Notes: generated by a model from the sequence alone, not told the origin. A DNA stretch of 64,000 nucleotides from Roseibium album (GCA_001404055.1 CXTY01000019.1:62001-126000); one strand, 5' to 3'; shown: positions 42,332 to 51,724, counted from the stretch's first letter. Numbers and translations: made by a program.

Positions 42332-44116
42332 ATGAACCTCTTTAAGCGCTATCTTCCAGTCCTCGACTGGGGGAAGCGGTACGACAGGAAAACGGCAACG
42401 AGTGATCTTGTTGCCGCTGTTGTCGTGACCATCATGTTGATCCCGCAATCGCTTGCTTACGCGCTTCTTGCCGGATTGCCGCCGGAAGTCGGGCTTTATG
42501 CCTCCATTCTTCCCCTCGTTGCCTATGCTGTTTTCGGCACCAGCAGAGCTCTGGCCGTCGGTCCTGTTGCCGTGGTTTCTCTGATGACAGCATCTGCTGT
42601 TGGCGAACTTGCACAGCAGGGAACACCGGAATATCTCGGCGCGGCAATTGTTCTGGCTTTTCTTTCCGGCTTGATGCTCATCGCAATGGGCCTATTTCGT
42701 CTGGGATTTCTGGCCAATCTGCTAAGCCATCCGGTAATCTCCGGTTTCATCACTGCCTCGGGTCTTCTGATTGCATCCAGTCAGCTCAAACATGTTCTTG
42801 GCGTTCCCGCCAGTGGTCACACCCTCTACGAGATCCTGCTGTCTTTGACTGACCACCTCGACCAGGTGAACTGGATCACACTTGGCATTGGCACCCTGAC
42901 AACGGCCTTCCTGTTCTGGGTTCGCAAGGATCTAAAAAAACGCCTCCTCGGGTTCGGTCTGCAGCCCTTTTTCGCTGATGTACTCACAAAAGCCGGACCA
43001 GTTGCCGCTGTCGCAACCACAACACTGCTCTCGGCTGCGTTCGCTCTGGGTGAAAGGGGAGTTCGTCTTGTCGGCGACATTCCCTCGGGTCTGCCGATGC
43101 CACAACTTCCGGGGTTTGACAGTCAGCTCTGGATGGCACTCGCCGGCCCAGCGCTCCTTATCTCGGTTATTGGCTTCGTTGAATCTGTCTCGGTGGCACA
43201 AACGCTGGCTGCGAAAAAACGTCAGCGTATTGATCCTGATCAGGAGCTGATCGGGCTTGGTGCTTCGAATGTCGCCTCGGCTATTTCCGGCGGCTACCCG
43301 GTAACCGGCGGTTTCGCCCGCTCCGTGGTCAATTTCGATGCAGGCGCCGCAACACCTGCAGCCGGTGCATTTACTGCGGTCGGCATCGCTTTTGCCACGC
43401 TGTTCCTGACACCGCTTCTGACGTTTCTGCCTCAGGCAACACTTGCCGCGACGATCATCGTGGCGGTGCTTTCTTTGGTTGATGTTGGAGCCATAAAACG
43501 CACCTACGCTTATTCGAAAAGTGACTTTACGGCGATGGCCGCGACCATTCTGGTGACGCTGTTCCTAGGTGTAGAAATAGGCGTTGTGACTGGTGTGTCA
43601 CTCTCTATCGCGCTTTATCTCTACCGCAACAGCCGCCCGCATATGGCAATCGTCGGCGTGGTTCCAGGCACTGAACACTTCCGAAATGTCGAACGGCACA
43701 AGGTCGTGACCGGAGACTGCGTTCTCACCCTGAGAGTCGATGAAAGCCTGTTCTTTGCCAACTCGCGTTTTCTGGAGGACAAAATCTACGCACTGGTGGC
43801 CGAGCGCCCGGAGATTGAACATGTTGTGCTGATGTGCCCAGCGGTAAACGAGATTGATGCGAGCGCGCTGGAGAGCCTGGAGGAAATCAATCATCGACTG
43901 TCTGATTCAGGTGTCTCCTTCCACCTTTCCGAAGTGAAAGGACCCGTGATGGACAGATTGAAGAAAACCGACTTCCTGGATCATCTGACCGGCCAGGTAT
44001 TTCTTAGCCAATATGAGGCCTTGTGCACACTCGATCCGTTGACCGCACATATTTCTGAATCCCGGACGCCCAAAAAAGTTGCAAAGTCAAACGTCTGGGT
44101 CGGTCCAGAGATCTGA
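42332..44116 (+). CDS. SulP-family anion transporter with STAS domain
   Basis: A 594-residue transporter. Residues 20-420 hold the SulP core: DLVAAVVVTIMLIPQSLAYALLAGLPPEVGLYASILP, then VGPVAVVSLMTASAV and GGYPVTGGFARSVVNFDAGAATPAAG. Residues 460-565 are the cytoplasmic STAS domain (LRVDESLFFANSRFLEDKI, VNEIDASALESLEEIN). SulP proteins carry sulfate, bicarbonate or other anions. Following the persulfide-dioxygenase-like gene by 58 bp, sulfate or sulfite export or uptake is the likely role. The gene ends the sulfur operon and converges with the next. Confidence 0.9.
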   Translation: MNLFKRYLPVLDWGKRYDRKTATSDLVAAVVVTIMLIPQSLAYALLAGLPPEVGLYASILPLVAYAVFGTSRALAVGPVAVVSLMTASAVGELAQQGTPEYLGAAIVLAFLSGLMLIAMGLFRLGFLANLLSHPVISGFITASGLLIASSQLKHVLGVPASGHTLYEILLSLTDHLDQVNWITLGIGTLTTAFLFWVRKDLKKRLLGFGLQPFFADVLTKAGPVAAVATTTLLSAAFALGERGVRLVGDIPSGLPMPQLPGFDSQLWMALAGPALLISVIGFVESVSVAQTLAAKKRQRIDPDQELIGLGASNVASAISGGYPVTGGFARSVVNFDAGAATPAAGAFTAVGIAFATLFLTPLLTFLPQATLAATIIVAVLSLVDVGAIKRTYAYSKSDFTAMAATILVTLFLGVEIGVVTGVSLSIALYLYRNSRPHMAIVGVVPGTEHFRNVERHKVVTGDCVLTLRVDESLFFANSRFLEDKIYALVAERPEIEHVVLMCPAVNEIDASALESLEEINHRLSDSGVSFHLSEVKGPVMDRLKKTDFLDHLTGQVFLSQYEALCTLDPLTAHISESRTPKKVAKSNVWVGPEI

Positions 44117-44148
44117 GGATATCGAAAAGTCTGACGGCGCGGGCCGGA

Positions 44149-44637
44149 TCAATTGCTTTCAACAGCCTGTAGAATCGGGATGATCCTCTCACAAAAGCGG
44201 AAGTGCACCGGAGGACGTTCACCTTCCTGCACCATCAAACCCTTTGTGCCGCGCGGTTGAACGGTGACCAGCTCAATTGCTTCACCACCGTCCGTCAATA
44301 GGCAGTTCAAGGCAGCGCGCTGAGTATTGCGGTCGCCTTTTTCGGCGCCGTAGACCTGACAGATCCGGCTGGATGTTTCGTAAAGGCCTCGATAGATTGC
44401 AAGCGCTGTTCCCGGGGCGGCCCGGTCAATTCTGGGCGCCGGGCAATTGCTCAGGTCACGCACCCAGATCCCCTGCGCAAATTTTGCAAACCGCAAGTCG
44501 AGCGTTTTGCCTTGGAGCAACGGCGCTGACCTTGGGACCACGACCTTGAGGTCTCCCTTACCCGCTTGCGCCGTCCCGCCTGCAGCAACAAGCAGCACGA
44601 TCAACAACAACCCTTTCCCTAGCAGCTTCAGCCGCAT
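44149..44637 (-). CDS. Secreted four-cysteine protein, function unknown
   Basis: A 162-residue product with a signal peptide at 1-25 (hydrophobic LLLIVLLVAAGG then TAQA). The mature part has four cysteines (65, 93, 112, 149), suggesting two disulfides, and no domain I recognise. GGGAGGGG lies right before the ATG at 44637; an open frame to 44763 has no ribosome site and lacks a signal peptide. It is divergent from the SOS-controlled mmcB gene, sharing about 130 bases of control region. Function is not known. Confidence 0.65.
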   Translation of the reverse strand: MRLKLLGKGLLLIVLLVAAGGTAQAGKGDLKVVVPRSAPLLQGKTLDLRFAKFAQGIWVRDLSNCPAPRIDRAAPGTALAIYRGLYETSSRICQVYGAEKGDRNTQRAALNCLLTDGGEAIELVTVQPRGTKGLMVQEGERPPVHFRFCERIIPILQAVESN

Positions 44638-44746
44638 CAGCCCCTCCCGGATTGACTGCTTCACTCTTGAATATGCAATCTTTCGCCTAGAACACGCAAT
44701 TTGCAGCCGAAGGTCAACTTCTACGTTAGTACCGCTTGCATTTTTC

Positions 44747-44761
44747 GAACAAAAGTGGAAC
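44747..44761. promoter_or_regulatory. SOS (LexA) box of alphaproteobacterial type
   Basis: GAAC-N7-GAAC (GAAC at 44747-44750 and 44758-44761) is the complement of the direct repeat GTTC-N7-GTTC that alphaproteobacterial LexA binds. It ends nine bases before the mmcB start codon, where bound LexA would block transcription. mmcB-type genes are known LexA targets in Caulobacter. Confidence 0.8.
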
Positions 44762-44770
44762 AAAAATGCA

Positions 44771-45280
44771 ATGAACCACGAGGAACAGCACGCTGGTGGC
44801 AGGATAGAACTCGGCGATCCCTTGAAGGATGGACGTCAGTCCGAAACAGCTCTCAAGGTTTGGCGGGGAGCAGCACGCTTACTTCGCCAACGCGATTTTG
44901 CCTGCCTGCCAGAAGTCACGCTTGCATCTGCGCGTAGAGCCGATCTCCTGGCGCTAGGCCCTAAACACGAGCTTTGGATCGTTGAAGTCAAATCTTCGAT
45001 TGCGGATCTGAGGGCCGACAACAAGTGGCCCGATTACCGGATCCATTGTGACCGTTTGTATTTCGCGACACATCCAGATGTGCCGGTTGAAATATTTCCC
45101 GAAGATGCCGGGCTGATCATCTCTGACGGCTTCGGTGCGGAAGTCCTGCGTGAAGCGCCGGAACACAAGATAGCGGCAGCCACACGAAAATCGGTCACGC
45201 TGAGATTTGCGCGGCACGCTGCAAATCGGTTGCATGATCTTTCTGATCCTGATGGCAAACGCTTTTACCAGGGTCTTTGA
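44771..45280 (+). CDS. mmcB: MmcB-family DNA repair protein
   Basis: A 169-residue nuclease-like protein. The core (LLRQRDFACLPEVTLASARRADLLALGPKHELWIVEVKSSIADLRADNKWPDY) shows the Asp and Glu-x-Lys pattern of the PD-(D/E)XK fold, and CDRLYFATHPDVP follows. MmcB proteins are SOS-induced and help cells survive mitomycin and crosslinks. The ATG at 44771 is placed just after the SOS box; the frame is open much further upstream, but that would run through the box and an antisense gene. It is the only gene before the xylA terminator. Confidence 0.88.
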   Translation: MNHEEQHAGGRIELGDPLKDGRQSETALKVWRGAARLLRQRDFACLPEVTLASARRADLLALGPKHELWIVEVKSSIADLRADNKWPDYRIHCDRLYFATHPDVPVEIFPEDAGLIISDGFGAEVLREAPEHKIAAATRKSVTLRFARHAANRLHDLSDPDGKRFYQGL

Positions 45281-45309
45281 AACGCGCTCAGACCCAAATG
45301 TTTAGGTCC

Positions 45310-45339
45310 AAAAAAAGGGCCGCGAACAAGTCCGCGGCC
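45310..45339 (-). terminator. Rho-independent terminator of the xyl operon
   Basis: Read on the minus strand, GGCCGCG pairs with CGCGGCC across an 8-base loop (45318-45324 and 45333-45339) and is followed by seven T residues (A-run 45310-45316). It lies 45 bases after the xylA stop and ends the minus-strand operon; it may also slow mmcB transcripts. Confidence 0.8.
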
Positions 45340-45383
45340 AGTAAACCAGAAACCTAAAAAGTCGGCCTGGTTGGGAGATGAAT

Positions 45384-46703
45384 TCAGGCAAACAGGTTGA
45401 CCAGGCTTTCCAGGTATTCCTGTCTTCCAGACTTCGGCTGTGGCTCCAGATCACTTTTGTGAACCCGACCGGCCAACGCCTCAAGCGAGGACCCGCCTTT
45501 GAGAATGTCGGCATTCTCCGGCTTTGACCAACCCGCATAGCGATCGTCAACGAAGCCCTTCATGCGGCCGTCTTCGATCATCTCGGCTGCGACCTTGAGA
45601 CCACGTGCAATAGCGTCGGCAGAACCAACATGGGCCTGGATCAGATCGACCGGGTCCAGTGATTGACGGCGCAATTTAGCGTCGAAGTTCGTGCCACCGC
45701 TTGTGAAACCGCCAGCTGCCAGAATCTCGTAGTAGGCGAGCGCCAGTTCCGGCACGTTCATGCCGAAGTGGTCGGTATCCCAACCGCACTGATAGTCGTT
45801 GCGGTTCATGTCGACCGAGCCGAAGATACCAAGCGAGCGCGCCATGTGCAGTTCGTGCTCGAAGGAATGGCCAGCCAGGATCGCGTGACCCTGCTCGATA
45901 TTCATCTGGACTTCGTTTTCCAGACCATAAGCCTTCAGAAAGCCGTAGACCGTCGCAACATCAAAATCATACTGATGCTTGCTGGGTTCCTGTGGCTTCG
46001 GCTCGATAAGGATCGCACCCTTGAAGCCGATCTTATGCTTGTACTCGACGACCATATTCAGGAAGCGCCCGAACTGATCCAGCTCTTGCTTGATGTTTGT
46101 GTTGAGCAGGGTTTCATAGCCTTCACGACCACCCCAAAGAACATAGTTCTCACCTTTCAGGCGGTAGGTGACGTCCATGGCGTTTTTCACCTGAGCAGCA
46201 GCATATGCAAAAACGTCAGGATCAGGGTTGGTGGCCGCGCCGCTCATGAAGCGACGGTTGGAGAACATGTTGGCCGTGCCCCAGAGCAGCTTGATACCGG
46301 TGTCGGCCATCTTCTTTTCAAAGATGTCGGCAATCGCATTCACATTGGCATTGCTTTCCGCAAGCGTCTTGCCTTCCGGTGCAACATCACGATCGTGGAA
46401 TGTGAAAAACGGCATGCCCAGGATCTGGAACATCTCGAAGGCAACATCTGCCTTGAGTTTTGCCTGCTCCATCGGATCGCCGCCGGCTGCCATCCAGGTC
46501 CGATTGAAAGTCTCACCGCCAAATGGATCAGAGCCCGGCCAGCAGAAGCTGTGCCAATAACAGACCGCCAGGCGCAGGTGATCTTCCATCCGCTTACCCA
46601 GGACAACTTCGTCCTTGTTGTAGTGGCGGTACGTCAATGGATCGCGGCTATCGGGTCCAGTGAATTGGATCGGCTGCAGATCGCCGAAAAATCCAGTGCT
46701 CAT
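45384..46703 (-). CDS. xylA: Xylose isomerase
   Basis: A 439-residue enzyme that converts D-xylose to D-xylulose. Class II family marks are present: [66 protein letters not shown] (metal site 1 Glu), [11 protein letters not shown] and [19 protein letters not shown] lies before the ATG. It is the last gene of the xyl run, 12 bp after xylB, and ends at a strong terminator. The length matches class II proteins of Rhizobiales. Confidence 0.95.
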   Translation of the reverse strand: MSTGFFGDLQPIQFTGPDSRDPLTYRHYNKDEVVLGKRMEDHLRLAVCYWHSFCWPGSDPFGGETFNRTWMAAGGDPMEQAKLKADVAFEMFQILGMPFFTFHDRDVAPEGKTLAESNANVNAIADIFEKKMADTGIKLLWGTANMFSNRRFMSGAATNPDPDVFAYAAAQVKNAMDVTYRLKGENYVLWGGREGYETLLNTNIKQELDQFGRFLNMVVEYKHKIGFKGAILIEPKPQEPSKHQYDFDVATVYGFLKAYGLENEVQMNIEQGHAILAGHSFEHELHMARSLGIFGSVDMNRNDYQCGWDTDHFGMNVPELALAYYEILAAGGFTSGGTNFDAKLRRQSLDPVDLIQAHVGSADAIARGLKVAAEMIEDGRMKGFVDDRYAGWSKPENADILKGGSSLEALAGRVHKSDLEPQPKSGRQEYLESLVNLFA

Positions 46704-46715
46704 AACAAATTCTCC

Positions 46716-48167
46716 TTAGAAACCGGCCTGCTTGAGCGCCGGGTAAAGTTTGCGCCAGCGGCCATAGGCTTCGGCATAGGGTTCAGTCAGGGACGGGACA
46801 GGGTCAATGCTGGCTTTCAAGGCCGGCTTTCCAAAAATCCCGTCCGTTGTTCCAAGGGCTGCCGCCTGACCAAGGCGGGCAGCACCCAGAGAAGCTCCAA
46901 AATCACCATCGACCGGCACGTCCACCGGTACGTTCAGGACACTGGCAATAATTTCCAACCAGGTCTGCGACCGCGAACCGCCACCAACGGCGAGAACACG
47001 GTCAATTTTTGTGCCCGCTACGCTCAACGCTTCCAGACAATCCTTCAGCGCAAAGGCAACTCCGTCGAGCACCGCATGTGTCAGAACCGCGTCATCCGTT
47101 TCGTGGGAGATCCCGAAGAAACCGGCCCGGATGTCGACATCATTGTGCGGCGTACGTTCACCACCGAGGTAGGGCACGAAGGAGACCGGCGAAGGAGCGG
47201 AGATGCCCCGCACTTCCGTAGTCAGATCCCCCGGCAACTTTTTCAACGTTCTGGCAAGCCAGTTCAGACTGTCGGTTGCAGACAGGATCACACCCATCTG
47301 GTGCCAAGTGTCGGGAACAGCGTGGCAAAACGCGTGAACCGCGCTCTCAACGTTGGGTGAGAACTTGTCATTGGTGACAAACAGAACCCCGGAAGTTCCA
47401 AGCGACACGAACGCAGAACCCGGATCAACTGCACCAACGCCGCAAGCAGAGGCGGCATTGTCGCCTCCTCCACCAGCAACAACAGGAGGTGCGTCAAACC
47501 CCCAACGCGCACAAAGGTCTTTTTTCAGCGTTCCGGAGCTCTCGGATCCCTCAACAAGACGCGGCATGTGCTCACGTGTCAGGCCTGTTGCCGCCAGGAG
47601 CTCATCGCTCCAGTCCCGTTTGGCCACATCAAGCCAAAGCGTACCGGCACAGTCGGACATGTCGCCTACATATTCACCCGTCAGCTTGAAGCGAACGTAG
47701 TCCTTCGGCAGTAAAACCATAGCGGTTTTGGCGAAGATCTCAGGCTCGTTTTCCCGAACCCACTGCAATTTTGGAGCCGTGAAACCGGGCATCACGCGAT
47801 TACCACCAAGCTTCAAAAACTTGGACTCGGCGGCCTCCAGATCGGCGCACTGCTTGCCCGACCGCCCATCGTTCCAAAGGATGCAAGGACGCAAAGGTTT
47901 CCCAGCTGCATCCAACAACGTCGCACCGTGCATGTGTCCGGAAAGACCAATTCCCTTGACAGCGGCCAGCGCCCCGGGTGCCTGGCTCCTGAGCGCGTCC
48001 AGAACACTTTCGCAGGCAGTCCACCAACTATCGGGATCCTGCTCAGACCAGCCAGAATGCGGGCGCTCGACGGTCAGCTCCGCTGTTGCGGAGGCGATCA
48101 GGGACTGATCTTCACCGAGCAGAATGGCTTTGACTGAACTCGTGCCGATATCGAGACCGATATACAT
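46716..48167 (-). CDS. xylB: Xylulokinase
   Basis: A 483-residue FGGY-family kinase that phosphorylates D-xylulose to xylulose 5-phosphate. YIGLDIGTSSVKAILL at the N-terminus is the ATP phosphate-binding loop; GLSGHMHGATLLD and CILWNDGR contact the sugar; ACGVGAVDPGSAFVSLGTSGVLF and VLAVGGGSRSQTWLEIIA are the conserved C-terminal nucleotide signatures. It sits between a hairpin after the transporter genes and xylA. Confidence 0.94.
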   Translation of the reverse strand: MYIGLDIGTSSVKAILLGEDQSLIASATAELTVERPHSGWSEQDPDSWWTACESVLDALRSQAPGALAAVKGIGLSGHMHGATLLDAAGKPLRPCILWNDGRSGKQCADLEAAESKFLKLGGNRVMPGFTAPKLQWVRENEPEIFAKTAMVLLPKDYVRFKLTGEYVGDMSDCAGTLWLDVAKRDWSDELLAATGLTREHMPRLVEGSESSGTLKKDLCARWGFDAPPVVAGGGGDNAASACGVGAVDPGSAFVSLGTSGVLFVTNDKFSPNVESAVHAFCHAVPDTWHQMGVILSATDSLNWLARTLKKLPGDLTTEVRGISAPSPVSFVPYLGGERTPHNDVDIRAGFFGISHETDDAVLTHAVLDGVAFALKDCLEALSVAGTKIDRVLAVGGGSRSQTWLEIIASVLNVPVDVPVDGDFGASLGAARLGQAAALGTTDGIFGKPALKASIDPVPSLTEPYAEAYGRWRKLYPALKQAGF

Positions 48168-48279
48168 GAGGTGCGTTCCTCAAAAAGCTTCAAAAAAGAT
48201 GCCAAGCCCCATTACAAAGGTCTCGGCGCGATGCCTGTCTGGTCGGAATACGCTTTTAGACGTTGTCCGAATTGCAGTA

Positions 48280-48304
48280 TCCCGCGGGTAAAATACCCGC
48301 GGGA
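48280..48304. promoter_or_regulatory. Perfect 11-bp hairpin between transporter and catabolic xyl genes
   Basis: TCCCGCGGGTA at 48280-48290 and TACCCGCGGGA at 48294-48304 are exact inverted copies around AAA. No T-run follows on either strand, so it is more likely an mRNA-stabilising or processing hairpin that sets different levels for the transporter and enzyme genes than a simple terminator. Confidence 0.55.
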
Positions 48305-48313
48305 ATGCTTGAT

Positions 48314-49102
48314 TTAGCCCACGACTGTGTCGTCGACAAGAGCGCCGGGACCCGGTGTCGCACCAGGAGGGCACTTTCCGAGGATGATCATGCCAAGCAC
48401 GTCATCATCGGTCACATCTGTGGTTTTCGCGCTGCCGACCAACTGACCGTTTTTCATCACTGCCAGCCGATCACACAGCTGGAACACGTCATGAATGTCG
48501 TGACTGATCAGGAATATCCCAAGGCCCTGCTTCTTGAGCTCCTGGATCAACTCCGCCACCATTTGCGTTTCATGGACACCCAACGCTGCGGTCGGCTCAT
48601 CCATGATGAGGATCTTGGCGTTGAAGTAGACCGCCCGCGCAATGGCAACGGACTGACGCTGCCCACCTGACAAGGCTTTTACCGGCGCGTTGAACTTCTT
48701 GAAGTTCGGGTTGAGCCGGCCCATGATCTTGCGGGTTTCCGCTTCCATGCGGTCGTCATCGACAAATCCAAGCGGCGAAGTCAATTCACGGCCAAGGAAC
48801 AGGTTGGATGCAGCATCAAGATTATCTGCCAAAGCCAGTGTCTGGTAGATCGTCTCGATATTCTGCACACGCGCGTCCCGCGGCGAATGGATATGAACTT
48901 CGTCGCCATTGATGCGGATTTCTCCGCTATCGGCCTTGTAAGCTCCGGACAGGAGCTTGATCAAGGTCGATTTACCGGCTCCATTATGGCCAAGCAAACC
49001 AACAACTTCGCCAGGATAAAGATCAACAGTCACGTGATCTACGGCGTGCACCCCACCAAAGGCGATGCACATGTCTTTCATTTCAACGAGAGGCGTTGCC
49101 AT
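48314..49102 (-). CDS. xylG: Xylose-type ABC transporter ATPase, single domain
   Basis: A 262-residue ATPase. Walker A is [19 protein letters not shown] near residue 34, the signature [15 protein letters not shown] near 146, Walker [13 protein letters not shown] near 167. It has only one ATPase domain, about half the length of the classical two-domain XylG/AraG of the CUT2 class, as in FrcA-like transporters; two copies would be needed per complex. ATG 49102 or the adjacent GTG 49105 may start it, directly after the permease stop. Drives xylose import with the permease and binding protein. Confidence 0.87.
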   Translation of the reverse strand: MATPLVEMKDMCIAFGGVHAVDHVTVDLYPGEVVGLLGHNGAGKSTLIKLLSGAYKADSGEIRINGDEVHIHSPRDARVQNIETIYQTLALADNLDAASNLFLGRELTSPLGFVDDDRMEAETRKIMGRLNPNFKKFNAPVKALSGGQRQSVAIARAVYFNAKILIMDEPTAALGVHETQMVAELIQELKKQGLGIFLISHDIHDVFQLCDRLAVMKNGQLVGSAKTTDVTDDDVLGMIILGKCPPGATPGPGALVDDTVVG

Positions 49103-49105
49103 CAC

Positions 49106-50395
49106 TTAGTCTCCCGTACGTTTGCGATAGATAATGTCAACCAGAACGGCGAGCACGAGTACTGTGCCGACCACCATGTTCTGAAGCGGAGCGTCAACGC
49201 CAACCATGGCCATGCCAGACTGCAGGGACTGCATGATCAAGGCCCCAAGAATGGCGCCGTAGATGGTTCCGATACCACCAGCGAGAGCAGTTCCGCCGAT
49301 CACAGCGGCAGCAATCACCCGCAGTTCATCAAGGGTTCCGATATCGTTGGTCGAAAAACCGAGACGGGCGGCGGCAACCGCACCTGCCAAGGCAGCCAAT
49401 CCACCCATGAGCGCAAAGACCTTCACGGTCAGGAAACGGGTATTGATACCTGAGAGCTCTGCTGCGTCCGGGTTTCCACCAGTAGCAAAGATGTATCGTC
49501 CCAGCCTTGTGCGGCGTGCGACAACAGTCATCACAACTGTAATTATGATCAGGAGCAGCACGGAATACGGAATTCCATATCCCATCGTCAGACCTTCCGG
49601 CAGTGTTTCACCACTGGCTGCGAAAATCCGTTTGAGACGGGCTGTCGGGATATCATAGGCGTTCAGGATGGCCACAAATCCGAGAATGGCAACGGTGGTA
49701 ACGACCCCCATTGTCACTTCAGCCCAGACCGGCTTGACCGGGAAGCCATGCGACGCTTTCCGGCGACGGGAGGCAATTTGCAACCAAAGCGTTGCTGCAA
49801 CTGCAAGGAACCCGAAGATCCAGGAAGCCGTTTCCCCCATGGTGCCACCGATGCCACCAATCATGGTGAAGGTGTCATCGAGCGGCCCGATTGTCTGACC
49901 GGATGTGATGAACCACGCAACGTTGCGCCAAACCAGCAAACCACCAAGGGTTACGATGAACGCAGGAATGCTGAGATACCCGATCATCCAGCCCTGGAAA
50001 GCACCAATCAACACGCCAGCTGCGATACCGGCAATAATTGCGATGATCCAGATTGCCGGGTGACCAAGACCCAGAATGGGTGGCAATATATCTGTTTGTA
50101 CAACCGCCATGATGGCCGCGACAGTTGCCAGCAGGGAGCCAACCGACAGATCGATGTGCCGGGTGACAATGACGAACACCATGCCGGTCGCCATGATGGC
50201 GACAGAAACGGTCTGGATCGTCAGGTTGAAAATGTTGCGCGGTGTTAGGAAACGACCGTCCGTGAACACATTGAACACCAGACACAGGACGATAAACGCC
50301 CCGATCATGCCCAAGAGACGTGTATCCAGCTGCAACGCGGCAAAAAGATTTCGTGCTGCCGGGTTTTTCGACCCAGGCAGAGCGGTATCTGACAT
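49106..50395 (-). CDS. xylH: Xylose-type ABC transporter permease
   Basis: A 429-residue inner-membrane permease of the CUT2/RbsC family with about ten to twelve helices. Marks are VTRHIDLSVGSLLATVAAIMAV, PAFIVTLGGLLVWRNVAWFI, and YIFATGGNPDAAELSGINTRFLTVKVFALMGGLAALAGAVAAARLG. The family motif near the end reads AVIGGTALAGGIGTIYGAILGALIMQSL. ATG 50395 gives the known N-terminus; a longer frame to 50479 overlaps the intergenic hairpin side and was rejected. Length about 430 suits XylH rather than the shorter RbsC. Confidence 0.9.
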   Translation of the reverse strand: MSDTALPGSKNPAARNLFAALQLDTRLLGMIGAFIVLCLVFNVFTDGRFLTPRNIFNLTIQTVSVAIMATGMVFVIVTRHIDLSVGSLLATVAAIMAVVQTDILPPILGLGHPAIWIIAIIAGIAAGVLIGAFQGWMIGYLSIPAFIVTLGGLLVWRNVAWFITSGQTIGPLDDTFTMIGGIGGTMGETASWIFGFLAVAATLWLQIASRRRKASHGFPVKPVWAEVTMGVVTTVAILGFVAILNAYDIPTARLKRIFAASGETLPEGLTMGYGIPYSVLLLIIITVVMTVVARRTRLGRYIFATGGNPDAAELSGINTRFLTVKVFALMGGLAALAGAVAAARLGFSTNDIGTLDELRVIAAAVIGGTALAGGIGTIYGAILGALIMQSLQSGMAMVGVDAPLQNMVVGTVLVLAVLVDIIYRKRTGD

Positions 50396-50482
50396 TGAGG
50401 TTACTCCTGCTTGGAGACCATTACGCTTTCGCATCGGGTGGCCTATCCCGGGGGCCGCAATTCGCAGCTGACCCTTCATTAA

Positions 50483-50509
50483 GGCCCCGGTTAAACTATA
50501 ACCGGGGCC
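50483..50509 (-). promoter_or_regulatory. Strong hairpin between xylF and xylH
   Basis: GGCCCCGGTT at 50483-50492 pairs perfectly with AACCGGGGCC at 50500-50509 around a 7-base loop. It lies 20 bases after the binding-protein stop. No T-run is present. This position and form are usual for hairpins that stop or protect part of the mRNA, so the binding protein is made in excess over the membrane parts. Confidence 0.6.
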
Positions 50510-50529
50510 GCGCTTAAAGCGTACTGCTA

Positions 50530-51561
50530 TTAGTTACAAGGAGCCGGGCCGCCGGAAACACCCTGGCAAAGATCTGCCTTGGAGATCCAGCCAGCGTCAA
50601 CAACAGCACTGAGGTTGTCCTTGGTGATCGGCATCGGAGCCAGGAATCTGGCAGTCAGCTCGGTACCGGACGGAGATGTCCATTCATTGGCACCGTCTAC
50701 TTCACCAAGTTCAGCACCACCAGCAAGAGCAACAGCGATTTCACCGGCAGCCTTGCCGAGTTCACGTGCATCTTTCCAGACGGAAACTGTCTGGGTGCCC
50801 TTGGCAACGCGGTTCAGCGCAGCATGATCGCCATCCTGACCGGAAACCGGAATGCCGTCCATGCCCTGAGCCGTCAGCGCTGCAACAACACCACCTGCGG
50901 TGCCGTCGTTGGATGCCACAACTGCGTCGACCTTGTTGTCGTTGGCAGTCAGGATCTGTTCCATGTTGCGCTGAGCGTTCGCAGGCAGCCAGCCATCGGT
51001 GTAAGCTTCACCAACGATCTTGATGTCGCCAGCGTCAACAGCTGCCTGAATGACTTCCTGCTGACCACCGCGGAGGAAATCCGCATTCGGGTCGGTCGGA
51101 GAGCCCTTGATCATGACGTAGTTGCCCTTCGGCGCAGCAGCCAGCACTTCAGCAGCCTGCATGCGACCGACTTCGACGTTATCGAATGTCAGGTAGAATG
51201 CACGCGGATCTTCGATCAAGCGGTCGTAGCCAACTACCGGGATGCCTTCATCGGCAGCAGCCTGAACAGCTGGGCCAATGGCCTGAGCGTCCTGAGCCAG
51301 GATGATCAGTGCAGTGGCGCCTTGCGCAATGAGTGCCTCAACGTCTGAAAGCTGCTTGGCAGAAGAAGACTGCGCATCAGACGAGATGTATTTTGCGCCG
51401 GCTGCATCCAAAGCACCCTTGATGGCTGCTTCATCAGTTTTCCAGCGCTCTTCCTGAAAGTTGGACCAGCTCACGCCGACAACAATGTCTTCTGCCTGGA
51501 CGGCGGTAATAGCAGTTGCGGATAGCAGAGCACCTGCCAGCAAAGTGGTAATTTTACGCAT
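50530..51561 (-). CDS. xylF: Xylose-binding periplasmic protein
   Basis: A 343-residue sugar-binding protein of the RbsB/XylF class. Residues 1-23 are a signal peptide (ending AVQA). The mature part opens EDIVVGVSWSNFQEERWKTDEAAIKGALDAAGAKYISSDAQSS, with later GYDRLIEDPRAFYLTFDNVEVG and VVASNDGTAGGVVAALTAQG, which match the xylose-binding subgroup. GGAGGAAA lies before ATG 51561; an upstream in-frame ATG is not likely. First gene of the operon, divergent from the ROK regulator. Confidence 0.93.
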   Translation of the reverse strand: MRKITTLLAGALLSATAITAVQAEDIVVGVSWSNFQEERWKTDEAAIKGALDAAGAKYISSDAQSSSAKQLSDVEALIAQGATALIILAQDAQAIGPAVQAAADEGIPVVGYDRLIEDPRAFYLTFDNVEVGRMQAAEVLAAAPKGNYVMIKGSPTDPNADFLRGGQQEVIQAAVDAGDIKIVGEAYTDGWLPANAQRNMEQILTANDNKVDAVVASNDGTAGGVVAALTAQGMDGIPVSGQDGDHAALNRVAKGTQTVSVWKDARELGKAAGEIAVALAGGAELGEVDGANEWTSPSGTELTARFLAPMPITKDNLSAVVDAGWISKADLCQGVSGGPAPCN

Positions 51562-51724
51562 CGCGATGTTTCCTCCAGTTGACACAACCCCCTCCAGGGA
51601 GCTGCGCCGAAAATGCGTTTATGTCGCAAGCGCCGTTGGGGCGCCTTAATTAGGACAGCCTTGTTGTTATTTATTTTTGTGTCCGAAAAAAATGTTGCAG
51701 GAAAGCGTCGCTCCTGTCAACATG

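Noticed and set aside
45663..47360. A 565-codon open frame on the plus strand opposite xylA and xylB
   Set aside because: It runs antisense through two clearly recognisable genes, crosses their intergenic gap, has no domain and no ribosome site. GC-rich codon bias on the real strand keeps the opposite frame open.
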